Source: Candidatus Eremiobacterota bacterium
GTDB lineage: Bacteria; Vulcanimicrobiota; CADAWZ01; Ess09-12
Length of the DNA: 64,000 bases
Assembly (NCBI GenBank): GCA_031082125.1
Contig: JAVHLM010000002.1
Span: 62,001 to 126,000, forward strand
Direction of reading: 5' to 3'
Within the stretch, counting starts at the first letter, position 1. Every line of letters starts with the position of its first letter. The notes beneath the pieces are model-generated. The model ran no database searches, had not been told where the DNA came from, and was given only the letters and a program-made list of their open reading frames with translations. The position numbers and the translations under genes were made by a program. Below, piece after piece: positions 16,939 through 26,025 of this stretch.

Positions 16939-17847
16939 CTATCTCTTCTCCCTCCTGAAAGGGAAAAGGGACTCCAGGCGGATTTCCTTCAGAAAAACCC
17001 CGTACTTTTTCATGGAGCCATTCTCACTTGGCTTTCCTGTCAGCTCGCAGAGAATGCCCCTCACTTGGGCGGCGCTCTGGTAACGCTCTTTCGTATCCCA
17101 GGCCATGCATTTTGCGAGGAGATGCTCCATTCCCTGTGAAACTCCGCTGTTGAAGGCCCGCACGGGAGGGTACCTGAATTGAAAGGAAGCCATGTCCTGG
17201 AGGGTGAGCAGGTAGTAAAGGGTAGTTGCCAGGGAATAGAGATCCGATGCCGGCGTGGTCTGCGAGCGGCCATACTGCTCCGGCGGTGAGTAGCCTGGCG
17301 TTCCCAGGGGAATGGTATCTGTATCCTTGCCGGGGCAGTAAAAGCGCGAGATGCCGAAATCGATGAGCACCACTCGCTCCTCCATCGTCAGCATGATGTT
17401 CTGGGGCTTGAGGTCGCGGAAAATAATGGGAGGGTCATGGCGGTGGAGGTATTCAAGGGTGTCGCAGAGCTGGATCGCCCAGCCTGCCACCTCTCTCTCA
17501 TTGAGGGGCTTCTTGTTGTTTTTGACAATATCTTCGAGGGTGAGGCCCTCGACGCGCTCCATGACGAGATATCCCCTCCCGCCGGTGATGAAGTAGTCGG
17601 TGAATCTGGGTATGCCGCGGTGGGAGAGGGCAGTGAGAATGGCCGCCTCGTTGCGGAATGACTCCAGGACCTCACGCTTCTCGCCGGGCTCCATCCCTTC
17701 GCCCAGGACCTCCTTGAGGGCCCAGACCGCGCCCTTTTCCCTGAGATCCATCCCGAGATAGACGGCGCCAAAAGCCCCGCTTCCAAGAAATCTCGTAATC
17801 CTGTAGCGGCTGTTCACTACAGTGCCGGGCTGGAGAGGAGCTGCCAT
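16939..17847 (-). CDS. Serine/threonine protein kinase (Hanks type), soluble
   Basis: A 302-aa kinase: glycine loop LGSGAFGAVYLG, catalytic Lys in WALKEV, catalytic loop FRDLKPQNIM, DFGIS and the activation/P+1 region GTPGYSPPEQYG. Phe in place of the HRD His is common in bacterial relatives and does not imply inactivity. No membrane helix or sensor domain follows, so it is cytoplasmic. ATG 17847 follows AAGGCGG. It lies 31 bases after the ABC permease gene on the same strand, so it is probably the last gene of the lipoprotein-ABC operon and may regulate that transporter (inference). Confidence 0.93.
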   Translation of the reverse strand: MAAPLQPGTVVNSRYRITRFLGSGAFGAVYLGMDLREKGAVWALKEVLGEGMEPGEKREVLESFRNEAAILTALSHRGIPRFTDYFITGGRGYLVMERVEGLTLEDIVKNNKKPLNEREVAGWAIQLCDTLEYLHRHDPPIIFRDLKPQNIMLTMEERVVLIDFGISRFYCPGKDTDTIPLGTPGYSPPEQYGRSQTTPASDLYSLATTLYYLLTLQDMASFQFRYPPVRAFNSGVSQGMEHLLAKCMAWDTKERYQSAAQVRGILCELTGKPSENGSMKKYGVFLKEIRLESLFPFRREKR

Positions 17848-17878
17848 GGTGACCGCCTTTTCAGGTTGAGTGCTGGTG

Positions 17879-18751
17879 CTATTCTTTCGCTATCTCGCCG
17901 AGCTTTCTGAGGGTTGCCCTCCAGAACATGAAGGAGAAGAGCGCCATGGTGAGGAGGCACACAAGCCAGAAAAGGTGGAAGTAGGAATAAGGATCGCTCA
18001 TACAGTTATAGTGCTTTGCGCCTGCCATGAGGTACATTGCCGAAGCATAGCCGGTTCCCGGGTTGAAGAAGACCAGGAAGGGGAGGAAGGGGAAGGTGTG
18101 CCCTCCCATGGTGTGGAGGATACCGTTCCCTATCCAGTCACCAATCCACGTGGCAATGATAAGGAGGGCCATGAAGCTGGTAAGATAGCTCTGGGCTTTC
18201 TGCCCCGTGGGGGCAAGGGCTGACGAGTAGAGGCTCACCACGCCGCAGAAGAGCGAGAAGGCAATGGAGAAAAGGAATACGACGATAAGGCCCTCCAGGG
18301 CGGCACCTGAGAGGAGGCCCATGATGAAAAAGAGCGGCGAATAGAGAACCAGCGTCCCTATGACAGGGTAAAGGGCGGTAAAAAGCTTGCCGGTAAGAAT
18401 CTCCTGCGGTGTCATCAGGGAGCAGATGAGGCTGTCATAGGTTTTCTGCTCCTTCTCCCTGGTGAAGGCAAACTGGGTGGCATTGGCCGACGCGATGAGC
18501 ACGTAAAAGAACTGGATTCCTGCGCTGAAATAGAAGCATCCCTTCAGGATCTCGGTGAGGCGCCTCGCAAAATCTCTGGTGCCGCCGTTGATATCGGCGA
18601 GAGTGATGAAAGCCACGATGAGGAACGGTGCCACGAGGATGAGAGGATAGACCACGGCGTTGGCCACGTTCTGGAAGAGCAGGTTCCTGTTCCTTGAGAG
18701 GCCCCTTGATTCCTTGAAATAGATGGGGTTGTCCTTGAGCATTGAGAGCAT
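17879..18751 (-). CDS. ABC-2 type transporter permease
   Basis: A 290-aa integral membrane protein with about six hydrophobic segments (LILVAPFLIVAFITL, FFYVLIASANATQFAF, TLVLYSPLFFIMGLL, IVVFLFSIAFSLFCGVV and others). FTREKEQKTYDSLICSLMTPQEILTGKLF is the typical cytoplasmic loop of ABC-2 permeases. It starts 19 bases after the ATPase gene and should form the transport channel of the same exporter. Substrate is not predictable. The stop is followed 31 bases later by the Ser/Thr kinase start. Confidence 0.88.
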   Translation of the reverse strand: MLSMLKDNPIYFKESRGLSRNRNLLFQNVANAVVYPLILVAPFLIVAFITLADINGGTRDFARRLTEILKGCFYFSAGIQFFYVLIASANATQFAFTREKEQKTYDSLICSLMTPQEILTGKLFTALYPVIGTLVLYSPLFFIMGLLSGAALEGLIVVFLFSIAFSLFCGVVSLYSSALAPTGQKAQSYLTSFMALLIIATWIGDWIGNGILHTMGGHTFPFLPFLVFFNPGTGYASAMYLMAGAKHYNCMSDPYSYFHLFWLVCLLTMALFSFMFWRATLRKLGEIAKE

Positions 18752-18770
18752 GATGGATACCTCCTTGCCT

Positions 18771-19739
18771 TTATGAGCACAGAGCAGGAGCTTCTCCTGC
18801 CCCTTCGATGATTTTCATATACGCGCTTTCAAGAGAGCCCTGGATCTCTGAGAAGGAATAAAGAGGAAGCTCCTTCTCAATGAGATACCTGAGGAGCTCC
18901 GACAGGTCACGATCCGATCCGCTGAAGGTGATGATAAGATCCTCGCCGTCCCACTCAATACCTGAGACATCGCGGTACTCGCCGAGGATGCGGCTCAGCT
19001 CCTCGTGGTTTCCCAGGGTGCGGAGCTTCAGGCGCTTGAGGCCTGTGGAGATTTTTCTCAAGAGGGACTCTGTCTCCTCGACAAGCAGCATTTTTCCCTT
19101 TTCGATGATTCCCACCTTGTTGCAGAGATCGGCAAGGTCTGACAGAATGTGCGAGGAGATGATAATGGTTCTTCCCTGTTTCTGGAGCCCCTTGATGATA
19201 TCCCTGAGCTCCACGCGGGCTTTCGGATCAAGGCCAGAGGCAGGCTCGTCAAGGAGTATGACCCTGGGGTTGTGGAGAAGGGTCTTGGCCAGGCCGAGTC
19301 GCTGCTTCATTCCCCTTGAGAGACTCTCGACGGGAAGACCGAGGAGAGGGGCGATCCTTGTAAGAGTGGAGACCTCTTCAATGGCATAATTTCTAAGGTG
19401 CGGCGGGAGGTGGTACGCACGGGCGAAGAATTCGAGATAATCCCTTACGGCAATATCGTCGTAAATACCCAGGAAATCGGGCATGAAGCCGATGATGGCC
19501 CTCACCTTTTCCACTTCCCTGGGAAGGGAGTGCCCCGCAATGAAGACCTCCCCGCTGTCGGCCGAGAGCGTGGTGGCGAGTATCCTCAGGGTGGTGGTCT
19601 TGCCTGCACCGTTGGGTCCTATGAAGCCGAAAAGATCGCCTTCATAGAGAGTGAGATTGAGATCGTTTATGGCAAGAACCTTTCCGTAGCGCTTGGTAAG
19701 GCCCCGCACCTTCACGGTCTCCTGCGGCAATGCTTCCAA
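18771..19739 (-). CDS. ABC transporter ATP-binding protein
   Basis: A 322-aa ATPase of the ABC-2 exporter type: Walker A GPNGAGKTTTL, Q-loop region, signature LSRGMKQRLGLAKTL, Walker B VILLDEPASGLDPKA and H-loop IIISSHILSDL. The C-terminal 90 residues form the small domain common in CcmA/NatA-like ATPases. It energises the permease immediately downstream. It begins 18 bases after the lipoprotein gene, placing it second in a four-gene minus-strand operon. Confidence 0.95.
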   Translation of the reverse strand: MEALPQETVKVRGLTKRYGKVLAINDLNLTLYEGDLFGFIGPNGAGKTTTLRILATTLSADSGEVFIAGHSLPREVEKVRAIIGFMPDFLGIYDDIAVRDYLEFFARAYHLPPHLRNYAIEEVSTLTRIAPLLGLPVESLSRGMKQRLGLAKTLLHNPRVILLDEPASGLDPKARVELRDIIKGLQKQGRTIIISSHILSDLADLCNKVGIIEKGKMLLVEETESLLRKISTGLKRLKLRTLGNHEELSRILGEYRDVSGIEWDGEDLIITFSGSDRDLSELLRYLIEKELPLYSFSEIQGSLESAYMKIIEGAGEAPALCS

Positions 19740-19757
19740 GGGTGGACTCCTCTCTTC

Positions 19758-20264
19758 CTATCTCAGCCTGTCGATGAATGCGCGCACTTCCATGGGAAGC
19801 GTGCCCTTCTCCCTGTTGCTCCACTCCAGGTTGCTGAAGTAGATATAGGTTTTTCCCCCTGCCTGGGGATCGCTGGTGAAGGTGAGCTTCAGGTTGAATT
19901 GGCCTCCCTTGTCAATGCGCTCTAACTTGTAGGCCGAGTCACCCTTGCGCTTGTCGTGGAGGAAAAGAAACTGGACCCGCTCGGGTGTCGCCTTGAAGGC
20001 GAAGATATCAAGCAGATGCCGGTATGCCGAGTCTGCCTTGTCATGGACACCTATGCTCTCATCGGAAAATACATACACATTGAATCGCTGCTCCGGCTTT
20101 GAAGGGTATTCATCAAGCCAGGGCCTGTTGAAGAGCAGGTTCTGCGCCTTGAGGCCCGAGTATTTCTCGACGACCTTTCCGTGGCTGCTGCATCCTGCGG
20201 CAAGCATGACGCTCACGCACAGTGCTCCCAGGAGAAAAAACAGAAAAATCCTGCGTCCTTTCAT
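19758..20264 (-). CDS. Small lipoprotein of unknown function
   Basis: A 168-aa protein beginning MKGRRIFLFFLLGALCVSV with lipobox LAAGCSS, so a predicted lipoprotein. The mature part (VYVFSDESIGVHDKADSAYR, RVQFLFLHDKRKG, YIYFSNLEW) has no family I recognise. ATG 20264 is preferred, with GGAAAGG upstream; the frame is open to 20399 but lacks a better site and would bury the signal peptide. It is the first gene behind a strong promoter and is followed by the ABC ATPase, so it may be the envelope component of that exporter (inference). Confidence 0.75.
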   Translation of the reverse strand: MKGRRIFLFFLLGALCVSVMLAAGCSSHGKVVEKYSGLKAQNLLFNRPWLDEYPSKPEQRFNVYVFSDESIGVHDKADSAYRHLLDIFAFKATPERVQFLFLHDKRKGDSAYKLERIDKGGQFNLKLTFTSDPQAGGKTYIYFSNLEWSNREKGTLPMEVRAFIDRLR

Positions 20265-20319
20265 GGTGATCATCCTTTCCTGCGGTATGCTCATCCCCTG
20301 CCCGGGGATGTTTAAGATT

Positions 20320-20348
20320 ATTATAGCAGTACAGAGGGAAATTGGCAA
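20320..20348 (-). promoter_or_regulatory. Sigma70 promoter of the lipoprotein-ABC-kinase operon
   Basis: On the minus strand TTGCCA (20348-20343), a 17-base spacer ending in TGC, then TATAAT (20325-20320): a near-consensus promoter with an extended -10. It lies about 56 bases before the lipoprotein ATG. Confidence 0.75.
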
Positions 20349-20397
20349 TGAAAGGGAAAAGGGGTGAGCAAGGTGAACCTCTTTTCCTGGAGGTTCC

Positions 20398-20778
20398 ATG
20401 AAGAAAAGGTTCTGGCGCTGCTTCCTCTGCGAGAAAAATATTTACGACGATGACTGTCAAGGGCCTCTCATATACCACGATAAGTCAGAGGAATTCCATG
20501 TGTGCGTATCCTGTGCCGTTGATATGGGCTCGGCGGTGCTGAACCAGAAGCGCTACCTCCTTGTGGAATGCTCGCGGTGCGGCCGCTTTTTCCTTCCCCT
20601 GCCTGATTTCGACCCTTCTGAGTACCATTCCAAGGTGATGAGCTGCCCCTTCTGCAAAGAGAAAACGACGGTGGTCTTCAATGAAAAGCCTGAAGGCTCC
20701 GTAATCCGTGAACTCTCACCCGAGGAGTTCAAGAAGCACCTCAAAAAATGGAGCCCTCTCAGACGGTGTGATCCTTGA
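20398..20778 (+). CDS. Zinc-binding protein with four CxxC motifs
   Basis: A 126-aa protein with four CxxC pairs: CFLC, CVSC, CSRC and CPFC, enough for two zinc ribbons. Residues 1-75 include KNIYDDDCQGPLIYHDKSEE; the last 40 are charged and helical. No family is recognised. ATG 20398 follows GGAGG. The last 20 bases overlap the 3' end of the convergent DUF885 gene, so both stop codons lie inside the other gene. Confidence 0.78.
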   Translation: MKKRFWRCFLCEKNIYDDDCQGPLIYHDKSEEFHVCVSCAVDMGSAVLNQKRYLLVECSRCGRFFLPLPDFDPSEYHSKVMSCPFCKEKTTVVFNEKPEGSVIRELSPEEFKKHLKKWSPLRRCDP

Positions 20779-22438
20779 GGGCGGTGACAAGAGCCGCCCT
20801 CTTGTGCTCAAGCACCTCTTCCCCCGGCTCCATTCCCATCATCAAGGGCATGAGCCCCAGGGGGATCACCCCAGACTGCAGGACCATGAAGTGAAAGTCT
20901 CTCTCGCTTTTTTCCCTGGAGCGCTGAAGAAAACGGCTCTTCAATGTCTGGAGGGTCTCGCGCCCCAGGAAATAAGCGACGACGTCGCGGGCTCCCGTAA
21001 TAATTCTGGCCGTCTCTGCCGAGGCCACCTCAGCGGAAGCTCCCAGGCGATCCATGAGAAACTGCCGCGCCCCATGCTCAGTGAGGACACCGCTCTGCAT
21101 CCCGGTGAGGATCTTGAGCCGTGCAGCTCTCCAGAGGCGCGCTTCAATGAGAGAGAGAAGGCTTTCTCCTTCCAGATATCCCTTTTTTTCCGCCATATCC
21201 TCGCAGTAAAGGGTCCAGCCCTCACTGGTAATCCGTGATCGCACCCTCCTGACCGCATAGCTTTCGTGGCGGCTTGCGTAGTAGCACTGGAGGTGGTGGC
21301 CGGGAGCGCCCTCGTGGAGCGCGGCGTGCCTTATCCTCCCGAAACAGTGCGCGGCAAGCTGCTCCTCCTCGTTGTGGTACCCCGTGACGATGGGAGTGAC
21401 GAAGATAAAGGTCTTCTGCTCCTTTTCAAGTCCTCCTGCTGCCGCGAAGCTTGCCGAGGGGAACCTTAGTCTTATGTGGAAAGGAGCCGTTCTCACCTCG
21501 ACGGAGCCCATGCCGAGAGAATCGGCGATCTCCCCGTGGGCGAAGTGCTCCGCATTCCTCATCCCATTGCGGTAAGCGTCATGGAGCGACTCTATCGAGG
21601 GATGGTGCTCCCCCATCTTTTCGAGAAGGGTGTTCCAGTCCTCTCCCCGGAACCCTGCCTCTCCCGCCTTGCGCCTGAGTGCATCCTCTGCCTCCTCGAA
21701 GGCTTCTTCGGCCATTTCTCTCAGCCTTTCGATCCCGCAGTCCCTGATGCAGTCGATCTTCAGAAAAGCGGTGAGGTCACTGGAGGCTTCGGGAAGATCG
21801 GGAGGCACCGCCGGAAGCAGCTCCTTCGCAAGGTATTCGCGGAATTCAAGCAGCGAGGTGCCCGCCTCCCTCACAAGACCCTGGAGCTTCTCGAGCTTCC
21901 CGGAGGGCAGAATGGCGAAGCAGGAAGCACACTCCTCGAGAGAGAGCTTGATACCGAAGGAGAGCGGTATGGCCTCTTTTATGCGGAGCGCCGAGAGAGG
22001 CCTTAGGAGCTTCCGTGCCTCCTGCAGATGGGCCGGCATTTTCGCCAGGCGTGCCATCAAGGCTTCAAGCCTTTCCTCCGGCGGCGCGTATTCCCTCCGG
22101 GCCATTGCATCAAGCGCCGATGCAACGGGAACAAGATACAGGCGGGGATCGCGCTCCCATTCCCTCTCCTCGTAAAGAAGCCTGAAAGCCTTCAGGCTCT
22201 CGGTGAGGGCGATAATGAGATCCACTTTCTCACCGCCGCTGAGGAGGGAGAAGGAGCTTTCAGTCACCGCCCCGGCCAGGGAGATAACTTCTCTGTAATA
22301 GGACTCCCTCTTCTCCCGGGAGTATGATTCCACGGCAGCGTCAAGGCGGTGCTCCCCCGAGAGAGTGGCCTCGCAGGGAAAGAAGTCATCCTTTACCCTG
22401 AAAAGGGTCTCGGCTGCATGTGATGGTGACCTGTCCAT
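20759..22438 (-). CDS. DUF885-family putative zinc peptidase
   Basis: A 559-aa cytoplasmic protein of the DUF885 group, related to M32-like gluzincins. Diagnostic motifs are HEGAPGHHLQ (the HExxxHH-type metal site) and SEGWTLYCEDMAEKKGY downstream, plus FIFVTPIVTGYHNEEEQL before them. The N-terminal 300 residues are helical. Family members are presumed metallopeptidases; some are annotated as acting on modified peptides, but the substrate here is unknown. There is no signal peptide. It overlaps the convergent zinc-ribbon gene by 20 bases at the 3' end. Confidence 0.82.
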   Translation of the reverse strand: MDRSPSHAAETLFRVKDDFFPCEATLSGEHRLDAAVESYSREKRESYYREVISLAGAVTESSFSLLSGGEKVDLIIALTESLKAFRLLYEEREWERDPRLYLVPVASALDAMARREYAPPEERLEALMARLAKMPAHLQEARKLLRPLSALRIKEAIPLSFGIKLSLEECASCFAILPSGKLEKLQGLVREAGTSLLEFREYLAKELLPAVPPDLPEASSDLTAFLKIDCIRDCGIERLREMAEEAFEEAEDALRRKAGEAGFRGEDWNTLLEKMGEHHPSIESLHDAYRNGMRNAEHFAHGEIADSLGMGSVEVRTAPFHIRLRFPSASFAAAGGLEKEQKTFIFVTPIVTGYHNEEEQLAAHCFGRIRHAALHEGAPGHHLQCYYASRHESYAVRRVRSRITSEGWTLYCEDMAEKKGYLEGESLLSLIEARLWRAARLKILTGMQSGVLTEHGARQFLMDRLGASAEVASAETARIITGARDVVAYFLGRETLQTLKSRFLQRSREKSERDFHFMVLQSGVIPLGLMPLMMGMEPGEEVLEHKRAALVTALKDHTV

Positions 22439-22540
22439 AGTAATCCTGATTATATGTCCTCCCGGCGAATTCCTTTTGCCGAGCCCCGCTCACCGCTCAG
22501 GCTTGAACATAAACCGAATGACGGTGCCTTTCCTGGAATA

Positions 22541-22571
22541 TTGACAAATCCTCCCTCTGTCGTGATATACT
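22541..22571 (+). promoter_or_regulatory. Promoter for the HD-GYP gene
   Basis: TTGACA (22541-22546) and TATACT (22566-22571), the latter preceded by TGA as an extended -10. The 19-base spacing is long, but the extended -10 compensates. The likely transcript starts about 55 bases before ATG 22635. Confidence 0.6.
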
Positions 22572-22634
22572 AACGCATATTATAAAAGACATAACCCTGG
22601 CGCCGCCGGCAGGCTCTTGCGAAGGAAGGACACG

Positions 22635-23693
22635 ATGGTCTTCATACCTCAGGAGGGGAAATTTTTTGAAGTAAAAAAGCATGGAGGGCCCGCCCAGGCC
22701 TCAAAGGCCCGCGATGACGCCCGTGGGAAGGAAGTCCAGGGAGGGAGCTCCTTGCTGGAAGATCTCTTCACCGAGACACCTCCTCCTCCCACCATGGAGG
22801 AATCGCCCTTTTCCCCTGACCAGGGCGGCATCCTCTCCAGCGCGAAGCTTTTCGGCAAGCTGAGCGAGTTCGTGGAATCGGGCCTCCTCGATACCACTTC
22901 CCTCAGGGAGAGCCTCAAGCAGGCCGTGCAGAACGCCACGACAAGCATCTGGTCCATCCTGAAGAAGACCCTTGATGAGGAGAAAGAGGCTGACGACGAC
23001 GAGATCATCTACATGCTGGAGATGCTCATGAAGATGGCTTCGAGCTTTACCTACGAGCATTCCCAGAGGGTCATGGGATGGTCCATGTCTCTGGCGGGAA
23101 ACCTGAACCTCGACGCGGGCCAGCTCAATGACATAAGGCAGGGAGCCCTCTTCAGGGATATCGGCAAGACAGGGATTTTCTTTTCCGAGGCTTCCGAAGA
23201 TGAGCGGGAGAACGCCGCGGAGTTTCTTAAGAAGGAGATGATCGCCTGCAGGGGCTGCGGCGAGTTCCATGACATCGGGAAGCTCAAGATTCCCGAGGAG
23301 ATTGTCAACAAGACGGAACGCCTCACCGACGAGGAGTACGAGATAATGAAGCAGCATCCCATCATCGGTGAAGCTCTGCTGCGGCCCATCAAAAGCCTTG
23401 CCGCCATCCTCCCGGCAGTGCGCCACCACCATGAGCGCTGGGATGGCAAAGGCTATCCCGACGGAATTTCGGGCGAGAATATCCCTTTATCCGCAAGGAT
23501 TGTAGCTCTCACCGATACTTTTGATGCCATGATTTCCGACAGGCCTTACCGGAAAGCCCTTACCAGGGAGGAGGCCACAGGGGAGCTCAGGAAAAACGCG
23601 GGCACACAGTTTGATCCTCATCTCGTCGAGGTATTCCTGGCAATTCTTGCAAAAGAATCTTCCCCGGCGGGGCATGAGCTCCTCAGTTCGTGA
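22635..23693 (+). CDS. HD-GYP domain protein with duplicated HD segment
   Basis: A 352-aa protein. The N-terminal 120 residues are charged and unassigned. An HD-GYP domain follows: EHSQRVMGWS with the first His, FHDIGKLKIPEE, HHHERWDGKGYPDG with the GYP motif, and LTDTFDAMISDRPYRKA. Unusually, HDIGK is preceded 38 residues earlier by a near-copy, FRDIGKTGIF, in which His is Arg. The intervening segment carries CRGCG. Canonical family members hydrolyse cyclic-di-GMP. ATG 22635 follows AAGGAAGG; TTG 22617 is an alternative. The 3' end overlaps the convergent flavoprotein gene by 11 bases. Confidence 0.88.
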   Translation: MVFIPQEGKFFEVKKHGGPAQASKARDDARGKEVQGGSSLLEDLFTETPPPPTMEESPFSPDQGGILSSAKLFGKLSEFVESGLLDTTSLRESLKQAVQNATTSIWSILKKTLDEEKEADDDEIIYMLEMLMKMASSFTYEHSQRVMGWSMSLAGNLNLDAGQLNDIRQGALFRDIGKTGIFFSEASEDERENAAEFLKKEMIACRGCGEFHDIGKLKIPEEIVNKTERLTDEEYEIMKQHPIIGEALLRPIKSLAAILPAVRHHHERWDGKGYPDGISGENIPLSARIVALTDTFDAMISDRPYRKALTREEATGELRKNAGTQFDPHLVEVFLAILAKESSPAGHELLSS

Positions 23694-24261
23694 TAAGGCG
23701 CTCACCGCAGGTGAAAGCTTCTCTCAGGAGATCCTCTCTTTCCCTTGCAGCGCCTTTTCCATCGCAGTCGTCGGCCAGAAGCTCATCGAAATAGACGATG
23801 TTGTTCACCGTGAAGAAGGATTTCACTTCGGCCTTGAGGTGCTCGAATTTATCCTTTCCCGGCATCCCCTTGGAAGCGATGAGAAGGCCGCGCCTGTTCG
23901 GGCTTTTGGGGGCGATGGCCTTCCTGAGGCGGTATTTTGCCACCCACATGCACTGGCACCGGTCAATGAGGCATTTTCCAAGTGAGCTCACACCGGCAAA
24001 GAAGAGGGGCGTGGCAAAGATAAAGAAGTGCTCTGTCGCCAGGTCGCGGTATATTTTCTGGAAGTCGTCGTTGACGACGCATTTGCCCGTTTTGTTGCAT
24101 CCTCCGCACTCAATGCAGGGAGAGAGGGCCAGGTCGCAGAGCGTAATTTTTTCCGTTTCGGCGCCGCGGGACTCTGCCCCCTTGAGGGCTTCGTCAATGA
24201 GGGTATCGCTGTTTCCTTTTTTCCTGGGGCTTGTCATGAAACCAAGCACTTTCGATGCCAT
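23683..24261 (-). CDS. Iron-sulfur flavoprotein / NADPH-dependent FMN reductase family
   Basis: A 192-aa flavodoxin-like protein. The N-terminus VLGFMTSPRKKGNSDTL is the FMN phosphate-binding loop. CIECGGCNKTGKC is a compact Cys motif like that of Isf-type iron-sulfur flavoproteins, and ATPLFFAGVSSLGKCLIDR matches the conserved flavin-binding region. Such proteins carry FMN, often a 4Fe-4S cluster, and reduce small electron acceptors, oxygen species or quinones, mostly in anaerobes. Start ATG 24261. Convergent overlap of 11 bases with the HD-GYP gene. Confidence 0.87.
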   Translation of the reverse strand: MASKVLGFMTSPRKKGNSDTLIDEALKGAESRGAETEKITLCDLALSPCIECGGCNKTGKCVVNDDFQKIYRDLATEHFFIFATPLFFAGVSSLGKCLIDRCQCMWVAKYRLRKAIAPKSPNRRGLLIASKGMPGKDKFEHLKAEVKSFFTVNNIVYFDELLADDCDGKGAAREREDLLREAFTCGERLITN

Positions 24262-24420
24262 AGCGGTTCTCCTCTCATTGGTGGTAAGGAAGGCGGTATA
24301 TGATAATTAGTCTTTTCCCATGCCTTTCCCTCCTTTTATACTCAAGAGCATGGAAAGAAGGTTCACCGCTGTTCCTGTCGAAAGATTACTGGTATATCAT
24401 CATGGATGAGATGTTGCTTT

Positions 24421-26025
24421 ATGGACGCCGTAATAAGCTTCTTGACCTCACATCCTTTTTTCTATAGCCTGGGAACAAAAGATATCCTCTCTTTTTCTTC
24501 TTTTGTCCACATCACCAATTACGCCCAGGGCCAGGTGATTCTGCGCCAGGGCTCCCTCAGTGACTCCCTGTTCATGATAATGAAAGGCCACGTGGTGATA
24601 ACGGTAATCGACGAAGAGGGAAGGGAGCTCGTAGTGGCGCAGCGGGGCGTCGGCGAGTTCCTCGGCGAAAGGATTCTGGCCGGCGAGAAACAGTGGTTCT
24701 ACTCTGCGAAAGCCGTAGACGAAGTGACGGTCCTGGTGATGGAGGGGCAGTCCTTCAGGAACGTGGTCCGTGCCTTCCCCGATCTCAATGAGCGCCTGGA
24801 GCGCCTCATAGCCCAGAGGGAAGCCCAGATGGATTTCTATCGCCTCGATTTCGAGAGCGATTACAGGAAAAGGGCAGAGGCTGCCACCTTCGCCATCGAT
24901 CCCAGCCTTCCCTATCTCCTCAACCAGCTCAACGAAGCCGCAGGGGGGAAAGCCCAGCTTGAGCACTGCAAGTCCGTAGCTTTTCTTGCAAGGGAAATCA
25001 GCAAGATCCTGTGCCCCATGATGAACGAGCTTATTTACTGGGCAGGCCTCCTCCACGAGATCGGCAAGCTTGCCCTTGATGACAGCACCATCATCAGGCT
25101 GAGAAGCAAGGAGTCCCTCAGTGACGAGGAGCAAGAGCAGGTGGCCAGGATCTACGAGAATGCCATGGAGATTCTGAAGCCCGACGAGTCCCTCAGCGAG
25201 CAGATGTATTTTATCGGCTACCTGGGAAAAGAAAGCTACCACGATATGCCCCTGGAGGCCCAGATCCTCAGGGTCGCCAATGACTACATCGAGCTGCTTG
25301 AAACCAGGTCTGTCGTGAATGCCATCGAGGAGCTCAGGTCCCAGAGCGATATCATGTACAACCCCAGGATTCTTCAGGCTCTCGACGAGGTTTTTGACAA
25401 GTTTCACAGCCTCCGCCTGAACAGCCAGATCAACTTCATCAGGATGCTCAACGTGGCCCTCAACGCAAAAAATCCCGTCTCGGCGGAGCACACGAGCTCT
25501 GTTACCCAGCTCTGCCTTCTCTTGGGCAAGAAGCTCGGTCTCTCGAGGGAGCACCTCGAGGAGCTGAAGCTTGGATCAGAGCTTCACAACGTGGGCATGA
25601 TATACGTGCCTCATGAGATCTTGAATGCCGAGCGCAAGCTCACCGAGGAGGAATTTGCCTTCATCAAGCGCCATCCCGTTGACTCGGCGGCCTTCTTCCA
25701 GGATATCACCGGGATGGAGCGGCTGAGCGACTTCATCCTCCATCACCATGAAAAATATGACGGCACAGGATACCCCAAAGGGCTTGCCGGGAACGACATC
25801 CCCCTTTTCTCGAGGATCCTGAAGGTCGCCGACGTTTACTGCGCTCTCCGGCGCCCACGGGTATACCGGAGAAACAAGAAGGGGGAGATCCTCTATTACA
25901 AGCCCCTCATGGCTCTCACCATCATGGGGCAGATGCAGCCCGGCGAATTTGACCCGGGCATTCTCTCCCTCTTCAAGGACATGCTCAAGAGGGGCGAGCT
26001 GAGAAGCCTTGCCGAGGAAGGGTGA
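24421..26025 (+). CDS. Cyclic-nucleotide-binding domain protein with two degenerate HD regions
   Basis: About 534 aa. Residues 1-140 form a cNMP-binding (CRP-like) domain: YAQGQVILRQGSLSDSLFMI, MKGHVVITVIDEEGRELVVA, GEFLGER. Two HD-type helical regions follow. The first has LLHEIGKLAL where HD is expected. The second has ELHNVGMIYVP, again without the Asp, but keeps HHHEKYDGTGYPKG, the GYP motif. Both metal-binding HD pairs are therefore altered, suggesting a sensor or scaffold instead of an active phosphodiesterase (inference). The start is uncertain: ATG 24406 or 24421, neither with a strong ribosome site. The TGA overlaps the next gene's GTG. Confidence 0.85.
   Translation: MDAVISFLTSHPFFYSLGTKDILSFSSFVHITNYAQGQVILRQGSLSDSLFMIMKGHVVITVIDEEGRELVVAQRGVGEFLGERILAGEKQWFYSAKAVDEVTVLVMEGQSFRNVVRAFPDLNERLERLIAQREAQMDFYRLDFESDYRKRAEAATFAIDPSLPYLLNQLNEAAGGKAQLEHCKSVAFLAREISKILCPMMNELIYWAGLLHEIGKLALDDSTIIRLRSKESLSDEEQEQVARIYENAMEILKPDESLSEQMYFIGYLGKESYHDMPLEAQILRVANDYIELLETRSVVNAIEELRSQSDIMYNPRILQALDEVFDKFHSLRLNSQINFIRMLNVALNAKNPVSAEHTSSVTQLCLLLGKKLGLSREHLEELKLGSELHNVGMIYVPHEILNAERKLTEEEFAFIKRHPVDSAAFFQDITGMERLSDFILHHHEKYDGTGYPKGLAGNDIPLFSRILKVADVYCALRRPRVYRRNKKGEILYYKPLMALTIMGQMQPGEFDPGILSLFKDMLKRGELRSLAEEG

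Noticed and set aside
16939-17847. Kinase catalytic loop FRD in place of HRD as evidence for a pseudokinase
   Set aside because: FRDLKPxN is frequent in bacterial Ser/Thr kinases and Lys, Asp and DFG are present.
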